Below, in pieces: positions 25,823-34,600 of a stretch of DNA of 64,000 nucleotides (position 1 is the first letter of the stretch; every line of letters starts with the position of its first letter). The stretch is from Aminipila sp032051575. Lineage in GTDB: Bacteria > Bacillota > Clostridia > Peptostreptococcales > Anaerovoracaceae. The notes beneath the pieces were generated by a model, which saw only the letters and a program-made list of their open reading frames with translations, made no database searches and had not been told where the DNA came from. The DNA is taken from NCBI RefSeq assembly GCF_032051575.1, contig NZ_DAMBYD010000006.1, positions 1 through 64,000 of the forward strand. The letters run 5' to 3'. The translations under genes and the position numbers were made by a program.

Positions 25823-26596
25823 TTATGCCATTTCTTTCTGTTGTTTTGCTTTCTCCACACTGGCTTTAAGGGCATCCATCAGGTCAATGACTTTACCTGC
25901 ACTGTCAGGTTCTACCGCAACAATCTCCTTACCAGAAATCTTCGTCTCAATGAGAACACGGAGTCTCTCCTGATATTCATCCTTATATTGGGAAGGATCA
26001 AAAGGCGTATCCATAGAATCTATGAGCATTTTTGCCATATTTAGTTCCTGCTCAGATACTTCAGGCTTAATATACTGTTTTTGAAGTTCTTTAATGTCAT
26101 CGGCGTAGAACATAGTAGAAATGAGAATACCATCTTCCCTGGGAATAATTGCCATCAGCGTGTCCTTGGTACCCATAACCGTTTTGCCTATAGCCACCTT
26201 CTGCTGAGCCATCAATGCACTGCGAAGCAGCTCGAAAGCTTTTTCCCCTCCTGTCTCTGGTACTGCCTGATATGTTTTTTCATAATAAACGGGGGAAATC
26301 TGGTTTAGCTGTGCAAAATGCAGAATTTGAATAGATTTCTCTTTTTCTGTTTTAATCTTTTCAATCTCATCTTCTGTGACAACTACATACTTGTCCTTAT
26401 CATACTCGAATCCTTTGACAATATCTCCTGAAGTAATCTCTTTACCACAGTGAGCACAGGTCTTCTTGTAACGGATTCGGCTGCTATCTTCCTTATGCAG
26501 CTGATTAAAATGAATGTCATGATCCTGAGTAGTTGTTTGCATTGCAATAGGTATGGCAACCATGCCAAAAGTAATTACCGATTTACGTGATATCAT
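25823..26596 (-). CDS. ku: Bacterial Ku, DNA end-binding protein
   Basis: About 257 residues from ATG 26596, preceded by GGAGGTG at 8 nt; an earlier TTG at 26629 is less likely. Starts MISRKSVITFGMVAIPIAM, typical of Ku, with a CAHCGKEI pair of cysteines near residue 45, YEKTYQAVPETGGEKAFELL, and a C-terminal Lys-rich tail after GKVIDLMDALKASVEKAK. Ku forms a ring on broken DNA ends and recruits LigD, whose gene follows by 5 bp. Confidence 0.92.
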   Translation of the reverse strand: MISRKSVITFGMVAIPIAMQTTTQDHDIHFNQLHKEDSSRIRYKKTCAHCGKEITSGDIVKGFEYDKDKYVVVTEDEIEKIKTEKEKSIQILHFAQLNQISPVYYEKTYQAVPETGGEKAFELLRSALMAQQKVAIGKTVMGTKDTLMAIIPREDGILISTMFYADDIKELQKQYIKPEVSEQELNMAKMLIDSMDTPFDPSQYKDEYQERLRVLIETKISGKEIVAVEPDSAGKVIDLMDALKASVEKAKQQKEMA

Positions 26597-26673
26597 AATA
26601 GAAACACCTCCATGGTGTATTGTTTCCAACTAAATTGTAAGTATTCACCTTAGCATAACTCTACGGTTTACTT

Positions 26674-27201
26674 TCAACATTTCCATGTGATTTTAGCCGG
26701 GTTTGGTTCATTTTCCACTGCAAGGGCATTCAGAGCATCCCACATTCGTCTGCATTCGTCCGCAGCACATTGCTCCAGCCGTCCCCAGGGAGCACTGGTT
26801 CCAAGAGTATCATATGCAACTGCTAATGCTCCATACAGTGCTAGCCCCATACAATGACCTGCAGAATGAATAGTAGACGCAGATTGTCCGATTGCCCTGG
26901 CAGCAGCTTGTGCCGCAGGATTTTCTTCAGCTTCCCGGGCGGCTCCATGGCACTGGAGAATGGCTGTTTTAGCCTGGGGCAGTTTTATTTCTCCTGCTAA
27001 CCACTCACGGGCTGCATTTATTGCATTTTGTGGACGCAAGTCATCTGGATAGTATTTGCTGAACAAGGGCACTAAAATTTGCTCTGAATAATCAAGTGCC
27101 CAAGTTACAAGTGTAACCTTACTTTGTGTTTCAATTATTTTTACAATTGACTGAATATATGGTGTGTCCCAGTCACTCAGCATTTTTCGTGTTTTTGGCA
27201 T
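26674..27201 (-). CDS. Imm5-like putative immunity protein
   Basis: About 175 residues from ATG 27201, which has AGGAAGG at 6 nt; the frame is open further upstream to 27243. All-helical and strongly conserved family: PKTRKMLSDWDTPYIQSIVKIIETQSK, then DLRPQNAINAAREWLAGEIKLP, CHGAAREAEENPAAQAAARAIGQSASTIH and a final AVENEPNPAKITW. These motifs fit the Imm5-like group, named from polymorphic toxin loci. No toxin gene is seen nearby, so an immunity role is unproven. It lies 77 bp before ku and may be cotranscribed. Confidence 0.65.
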   Translation of the reverse strand: MPKTRKMLSDWDTPYIQSIVKIIETQSKVTLVTWALDYSEQILVPLFSKYYPDDLRPQNAINAAREWLAGEIKLPQAKTAILQCHGAAREAEENPAAQAAARAIGQSASTIHSAGHCMGLALYGALAVAYDTLGTSAPWGRLEQCAADECRRMWDALNALAVENEPNPAKITWKC

Positions 27202-27321
27202 ACTTTTCCTTCCTATACTAACAACTTTTATAGCTTGTCTCATATATACTTACTGCTAGCATGCATATCCTATTCTCATATAATATTCCTTCCAACGTTC
27301 TGTATACAGAATTTACATTCA

Positions 27322-27963
27322 TTAATACCCTAAAGCTTTTGCCACGATAATAACCTTTATTCTGTCTTTTACAAATTGTCCTGTTATGGTGACAAAATCA
27401 TTACATATTCTTTCTGGGCTTTTACAGTCTACACAACGCCCTAATTTCGTACATGGTGTATCCTTGTTTAGCCTCTTGGCATCAATTGGAGCGGCATAAT
27501 TTCTTACTCTTTTTTCAGCTTCTTCTTTATCTTGAACCAACTTATTTATACCAGCAACAATGATAACTTGTTTCGGCCCATATATCATTGGAGCTACTCT
27601 GCTTCCATTTCCATCTATATTATATAATTGTCCATCCTCTGTTAATGCATTCGTGCTGCATAAGAAGGTGTCAGCAGAAAAGTTTTGTATATAGATGCTC
27701 TTCTTTTCCTCACTAGTAATCCCTTCTCGATACTTATCTAAAAAAGTATAATTTCCATTGCGTAAGAAATCCAATACACCAGTTTCCAAAAGCGTCATGG
27801 AATCCCCTACTCCTACAACAGATTTTTCCTCAATAAGTTCTTTAATAACTTGAAGTAACTCGTCCTCATCCTCTACATAGATACCTTTCATATTATTTCT
27901 TTGCAACGCATTGAGAGCTTTTTCAACTTGTTTATCAATAAACCAAGAAATGTTTTTATCCAT
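27322..27963 (-). CDS. LUD-domain protein
   Basis: 213 residues. The LUD (DUF162) fold is indicated by VVGVGDSMTLLETGVLDFLRNG, SADTFLCSTNALTEDGQLYNIDGNGSRVAPMIYGPKQVIIVAGINKLV and a C-terminal cluster CTKLGRCVDCKSPERICN with four cysteines. LUD proteins include LutC and LutB parts of lactate utilisation, but the stand-alone clostridial form with the Cys cluster has no assigned reaction. AGAGGA precedes the ATG. A short relic of a second copy lies near 63.5 kb. Confidence 0.8.
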   Translation of the reverse strand: MDKNISWFIDKQVEKALNALQRNNMKGIYVEDEDELLQVIKELIEEKSVVGVGDSMTLLETGVLDFLRNGNYTFLDKYREGITSEEKKSIYIQNFSADTFLCSTNALTEDGQLYNIDGNGSRVAPMIYGPKQVIIVAGINKLVQDKEEAEKRVRNYAAPIDAKRLNKDTPCTKLGRCVDCKSPERICNDFVTITGQFVKDRIKVIIVAKALGY

Positions 27964-28015
27964 TATTTTTCCTCTTACTTAATCTTTATATTCTTTATAT
28001 TTTACATCTTAGCAC

Positions 28016-28047
28016 AAAAAAACATCAAGAACAACCGTTCTTGATGT
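28016..28047 (-). terminator. Intrinsic terminator upstream of the LUD gene
   Basis: ACATCAAGAAC and GTTCTTGATGT form a perfect 11-bp stem with a 4-nt loop, followed on the minus strand by T7. It points into the LUD gene, whose start lies 53 bp further on. Either it ends a short transcript or it is a leader attenuator. Confidence 0.65.
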
Positions 28048-28148
28048 ATCTAATTTGCTGCGCTGTATATTAGTCGAATCCTACCCCTATACATTTTAAT
28101 CAATTTGCTGTAAAATATATATATAAGTTTATAAAAGGAGTATACAAT

Positions 28149-28523
28149 ATGCACATAACAACATGGATTATAATTTTAGTAGTCTTAATCTTAGCGATTA
28201 TAGGTCTTATATTCTACTTACGTTTCAGAAGAAAAAAACTTTATCAAATGTTTGAGCAAGTTTTTGAATCATCTAAACAAGCACCCAAACAAAAGAAACA
28301 TAACTTTATTCTTTTTATGTTTAAAGAAAGTATTATTTCTTCAAAAAACAAGAATGCTAATCCTCAAAGCAGGATTAATAACCCAAAATTCTTAGAGTTG
28401 CAACTCATCCAAATGGGGAGCATTCTAAAAGACCCATCAAAAGTAACAGATAAGAATATGAAGCGAGCACTTCAAATGTATGATGCGTACTTTCAGTGGG
28501 AAAAGTCAAAGTTTAAACAATAA
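28149..28523 (+). CDS. Small membrane-anchored protein, unrecognised
   Basis: 124 residues with one N-terminal membrane helix (about 5-25) followed by RFRRKK as stop-transfer, so the remainder is cytosolic. The soluble part is Lys-rich and helical, ending in LKDPSKVTDKNMKRALQMYDAYFQWEKSK. AAAAGGAG lies 10 nt before the ATG. No family recognised. Single-gene unit, divergent from the LUD gene, with its own terminator. Confidence 0.7.
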   Translation: MHITTWIIILVVLILAIIGLIFYLRFRRKKLYQMFEQVFESSKQAPKQKKHNFILFMFKESIISSKNKNANPQSRINNPKFLELQLIQMGSILKDPSKVTDKNMKRALQMYDAYFQWEKSKFKQ

Positions 28524-28528
28524 ATATC

Positions 28529-28558
28529 GGCTGTCAAGACAAATTGGCAGCCCTTTTT
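28529..28558 (+). terminator. Intrinsic terminator of the small membrane protein gene
   Basis: GGCTGTCAA/TTGGCAGCC stem (one G-U) with T5, 6 nt after the stop codon. Confidence 0.8.
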
Positions 28559-28579
28559 CTATCTTGCATTGTACACTGT

Positions 28580-28640
28580 AAAAGACCTCCTTTTGCAAGA
28601 AACATTTATATATGTTATTCCTGCAAAGGAGGTCTTTTTA
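28580..28640. terminator. Intrinsic terminator of the giant SLH gene
   Basis: AAAAGACCTCCTTTTGCA pairs with TGCAAAGGAGGTCTTTTT (one bulged base), directly after the stop codon at 28641. Its base is the same as that of the terminator at 19070-19124. Confidence 0.75.
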
Positions 28641-31600
28641 TTACTTAACTTCTATGAAGTTTTTTATCATCTGCGCGATTTCTGCTCTTGTTGCGTTTCC
28701 TTTTGGATCAAGGACATTGTTTCCTTTTCCCTTCATAATTTTTTTATCTAACGTCCATGTTACAGCTTCTTTAGCCCATGTCGATACCTTTTCAGAATCA
28801 GTCATATTTTCTATTGCTGCTTTGTTTACTTCCATATTTAATTTCTTAAATTTAGCATAGTTATAAAGCATTACTGCAACTTGCTCACGGGTAACATTTC
28901 CTGTAGGCACAAATAAATTCTGGTTCATGCCTTTTACAATTTCTTTTTCTGATGTCCAAATAACAGAAGATCCATACCATGCATCTTTCTTAACATCTGC
29001 AAATGAGCTTTCTGCCTTTGCCGTCTGTTTTCCTTCTGCATTGTAAATAATCGTTGCCAGCATAGCTCTTGTCGTGTTATCATCTGGCTTAAATGATGTG
29101 GCACTTACTCCGTTCATCAGGTTATTTTTTACTACATAATCTACTGCTTCAGTATACCATGCCCCTGCTTTCACATCCGTGAATTTTAACGGTTCTTCAT
29201 AACCTACTGCATAATAGGAGAAATGGCTTGTTGTAAATTCAACATTTCCACTGTTGTATTTTGCATCAAATAGTTTTTCCATTGTTCCATCCTGATTGAT
29301 ATAGTATACAACAATACCTTCTGGTTTTTCATTTGCCTGAAGCTTATATGGAATAGAAATAGTGATTTTTCCTGCAAATTGAGAAACTTTATCGTTTCCA
29401 GAATGCATTGTAAAATCAAATACAGGCCTGTTACCTATCTTTTGTTCTATTTTGTCTTTTATATCCTTAGAAATCTTCTCGTCCTTCATAATGGATTTTT
29501 GTAAATCCGCTTTTTCAGCGGATACCTTTATATCTCCCTTGATATTTTCTGCAATATTTTTCAAGGTTTCTCTATCCATACTGATGTTTGCAAGAGGCGT
29601 ATTCACCATTACTGCATCCACATTTTTATTTAATTCTGTAACGGATACTTTAGGAATAGTTGTTTCTACTTTTGTGGCTTTGTCATCCGCCTTTACTTCT
29701 ATAGACACTTTTTTAATCAGATTCGTTTTGCTTTCTGCTGCCTTTTTCAGCATATCTTTTATGGCAGAAGAAATATCCTTATCGGATATAGTTGCAGCAG
29801 CTGTTCCATTTCTATCTATCTTGGCTTCCGCTACCACTCTTCCTACAGAGGTACCTTTTTTTTCTTCTGTAATCTTTACGGATTTACTTCCCCCCATAGC
29901 TTCTATAGCGCCTGGGTCCTTTGTCCAATCATTTGTATAATACCATACTAGTTTATCTCCATTGGCAAGTGTGTAATCTTTCAGTCCCACATTCGGCACT
30001 TTTTCGTTTACCTTGTATAGCCATCCGGAATCAGGTCCATTGGTAAATTCAGCTAAAGTTTTACCCTCTTTATTGGTGATGGATGAAACATAGTTTCTGT
30101 TTGCTCCTACATAAGTAAATCCTGCATCATTTAAAACCTTCACAAAAGCATGATATACTTTTGCATCTTTTTTCAAAGTAACTGAAGTTGTTGGAATCCA
30201 GGTGCCCTTATCGGCTTTCATGGCAAAGGAAACCGTTATTTCCTTACCCTCTTCCGGTTTTATTTCTGGCTCGTCTGGTTCTCCTGCAATGGTTCCATTA
30301 GCATAGGCTACAGTTTTAGCTGTTTTACTGAAGTCGTAAACGTTGTATGCTTTACCTGTATCCAACACATTAAGTACAGATATTAATCCAAGCAGCCCTT
30401 GAGATGTAGACAAATCATTGTAATCTTTATCCTGCTTATGACTAAAACCTTTGCTGTCCTTTGTTTTGTATAAAAGCATTCCGTCAAGGAGACTTTTTTC
30501 ATTTTTTATAAATCGATTGTCATTTGCTGGATTAATTCCCATTTGTGCCAATGTTATAATTGCCATAGCATCAGAATTGGAATTTCCGTAGCTTCCGTAG
30601 TCACCCTGCATAGCAGATAGTTTTTCAATTGCTGAATCCAGAGCTTTCTTTACGTCAGTTCTGTCATAATATGGTGTCAGCCCCTGCATCATCATTGCTG
30701 GGTAATCTATGCCAATAGTCCAGTTTGCATCCAGATTTAACTGCTCTATCAAGAATTTTATATGAGCACTTTCCTGCTGTTCTGTAGAGTAGTCACCCTG
30801 CCTGAAAGCAGATAATACATAAGGAGCTATCGTTCTATACGCTTTCTTCTGATCATTATTCATGCTATCAATATTAATATTCTTTAGCTTATCCACAGCG
30901 CTGAATTTTGTATGGTTTACAGTCCAAAGTTCTGTTGGATTATAGCCCAGAGCACTTAAACCGTTTATAGCATTTGCCTGAATGTTGGCATTCTTTACTG
31001 CTTCTGAATCGCCTTTTACAGACATAGCAATCATTTTATTTATAAATGCCTGTTTTGCTTCCTTTGAAAGCATATTTCTTGTATCTGGCTGATAGTTTTT
31101 ATAAGCCTCCATTCCTACTGCATTCCAAAACTTCCCGCTATCTATTCTTCCCCACCAGGAGGCATCTTTACCTGCATAGCCTGCAGTAATAGCGTTCATA
31201 AATGCAAGTATTCCGGCTTTAACTTTTCCATCTGGATCTGCAAGAACTGTTACGTCAAAATCCTTGCTGACACTGATATTATCTTTGAAAAGTGTTACTT
31301 TCAGCTGGCCCACAGCGTTTTGTGTTCCTGTGGGACGAGAAACCTTAGCACTCAGTCCGTTGACGGTTATAGCAGAATTACTACTAGACCAAGTAACACG
31401 AATACCACTATCCTTATATGCACTATTTTTATCAAACTCATATAGGTGTAAGTCATCCATTACTGCAGCTAGATCTGCTGATTTTTGACTATCTTTACCA
31501 TCTTTATAAGCTGTTATTTTTTCACTTCCAATTGTGGCAAGAGCTTCATTTAGCGTACTTGTTATAGCCGCGTTCTCTTCCTCTGTAAGTGGATTAACCT

Positions 31601-34600
31601 GAACTACAATTGGCTCCAGGTTCATGTTTTCAGGCATAGGTCCAGGAGGCAATATGCCCCTCTTTGATTTTTCTTCCGTATAATAAGAGAACATAGGCGT
31701 TAACTTTACAGTTGTTTTTACAGTAGGTCTTATGATTTCTGCCTTATAAACTGCGTTTAGATCGTTCTGATCTACAATGCTTTCACTTGGAATTTTAATG
31801 ATTTCTGGATGATCTGATACCCACTCTGCGATAATTTCTGTCTCGTTATATTTTTCATCCATATCCAGTTCATTTGGAAGTAAAAGCGCCCATTTAATAT
31901 CGTCTTTTGTATCATTTTCTCCCTTTATCTTTTCAAAAGTTAAACCTTTCGCAACCTCCTCCATATATTCTTTTTTATTCTTCATGTGAGCTGGAACTTT
32001 TACATCAACCGTATGATTCTGCGTTTGATTTCCAACAGTTAATTTAAATACAGCCTGTCCGGTTACTTCAGTATTACCATATGTGATTTTGCCGTCAGCA
32101 TCAACAGCACTGTTGGAAGAGCTTTCAAGAGTTACTTTAATCTCCGGGTTGTCTATAATGGCTACGGCTTTTGTAATCAGAATTGTATCCAGTTCATTTG
32201 AATTAATCAGATACATCTTGCTTTCCAGATCAAGTCCATCATATTCAACTGGAGCAAGTGCCTCAGTTGTCAGCTTTGCTTTTGCTTCGTTCAGACTTTT
32301 CTCAGCTTCATCATTTGTCAGTGCAGAAACGTTTACAGTAAAGTCTTTGCTTTCGCTCACACTACCACAGGATATAACTGCCCTTAGCTTAACCGTGTGA
32401 TTCTGTGAATCTCTGATAATTTGTCCCTTATTTGTTATAACGGAAGAAGTATCTGACTCCCATTTAATCAGGGTTTTTCCACTTGCTCCCTGAGAAGCTA
32501 ACCCTAGAATTTCTGAAGAGGTTGTCCCATCCGTATTTAGACCATCTATCGCCAGAACATTCTTATCCTGTTCCACCAACTCACGCATCTCTGCTTCCGT
32601 CATTGCACCAGACACCGTGACTTTACACCATGCAGGTTGCATATCTTTGCCATCACAAGTGTGGTCAGACATGATAAAGAAAGTTCCATTTTCTATAAAT
32701 TTAAGAGTAAAGCTGCCGTCAACATCGCTTTTTACCATAGCCACAATATTATCACCAGACAACTTGCCATCTTTGTCCATCACACCTACCTGTACATCAT
32801 CAGCAGGGGTTGCTTTTGTTTCTTTATATCCCTTTGCCTTCATTAAATTCAAAGTCAGAGAACCGTCCGTTGTAATTATATCAGAAACGAAGTTGCCATC
32901 CTTGTAAAAATTAGCTACAGGATCTCCATTATTATCTTTGTAACAAAAGACATGTACCACATCATTGTCTTTTAGTTTCGCTGAATTAGCATAGTCTGCA
33001 CTATATACACCATTGATGTAATGACCAAAAAAGGTATTTGTTACATCATGTTGAAAAAGCTTGGTCAAAACCCCATCCATATAGTTTTGAGCTGAATCGG
33101 ATGTAAATGCATCCCCATACTTTTGCTTATGAGCCATAACTGCCGCATCTAAAACGGTAGGGTTCGTTGATGGACTTCCTATACCAAACTTGGCTGCATA
33201 ACCTGCCTCTACTTTCATTGGAACTGGCTGCACCTCAAAATTTCCATCATAAGAAAAAGCAAAATTGATATCCGCACTGGTACCGTAAGGATCTGGTTCC
33301 CCGCCTGTACCTTTTACCGTATAAGTAGCACTTACCTCATTTTTATAAAAATCCTTGAAAGCTTTGTAGGCTTCTTGATCTTCTGAAGCGGCATTTTTTG
33401 CAGCTCCATATTTTGCCCAATATTTCCCAAGCTCTGAGTGTGTAAGCCATGCAGTTATGGTTATCTGCTTGTCTTCTGGTACCTTCCCAATCAGCTGAAG
33501 CATTTCATTGGAAATCGTATTTTCCTGACTGGATTTAAAGGTACGATATCCTCCGCTGTACACCATCATTGGATCGTACCCCGGGTATTCATCGGCAATC
33601 AGACCAATTGCAGAAGTACTAATATTGTTACTGAATACTGGCTTGCCATCCTTTAATGTAACATTACGGAATGGAGCAAGATTTTCGGTTATATTATCTG
33701 CCGTATTCTTCGTACCATTCAATAGGGCTGTGGCATAATCGTCTTTTGCCTTACCCATCAGTTCTGTTGCATCCGCAATGGCTTTGTCCAGTTCCTTCTG
33801 CTCCCATGGGGCAATCTGGAAAGTAAGTTTTTTACTGGCGCTGATACTTTTGTCACTGACTTTAGTCATACTTACTGTTACGTTGACCGTTGCTGGGCTT
33901 TGGCCTGGCAGCGGGCGGTATACATTGATTCTAGGATATCCTGAATCAGCATATTTTGAATCGGAAATGGTAGCAGTAAAATCATAATTTCGCCGTGTAC
34001 TGCTCTCAGAGTTAGGATCTGTAATCTTTGAATCAAACTCCAGTCCCGATTCGGCATCAAACCAGTCTCTAGAATGCTTTAGTATCATCACATCACTACT
34101 GACCGGACCTATGATTTTTTTGCCTGTAGAAACCAGAGTCAGGCACCCTTCAGTATAATGTTTATCCAGCATTGCCTGCATTTTTCCCTGTTCAGATAGA
34201 GATTTACCATCCCCCTTCACTTTCAGTATAATGGTTTTTGTGCCAGTGATGCCTAGTGCTTTTGTACTCTCAGCAGAAACCGTAAGAACAACTTCCCTAT
34301 CCTCTGCCTGATGCTTGACTGTTGCCACAATCGGATTGTCACTACCAAGCTCTCCTTTGGCAATTTGTACTACACCGGTATCACTGCTGCTCCACGTGAG
34401 ATTTGCAAGCAAATTGTTTTTTGTATCACGTTTACGCACGGGTAAGCTTAATGAATCCGTAACAGCTTGTTGATCTGAATTATTCTGCTTTATACTTTCC
34501 CAATCAATTGTATACAGCACCGCTTTATTCAGCCAATCTTTCACTTGACCTTCATCCCAATCCAGTCGTGCTTTTACTGTAATCTCTTTACTGACATTCC

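Noticed and set aside
29452..29940. 162-codon plus-strand frame within the giant SLH gene
   Set aside because: Antisense shadow of a coding region with clear domains, with no start signal.
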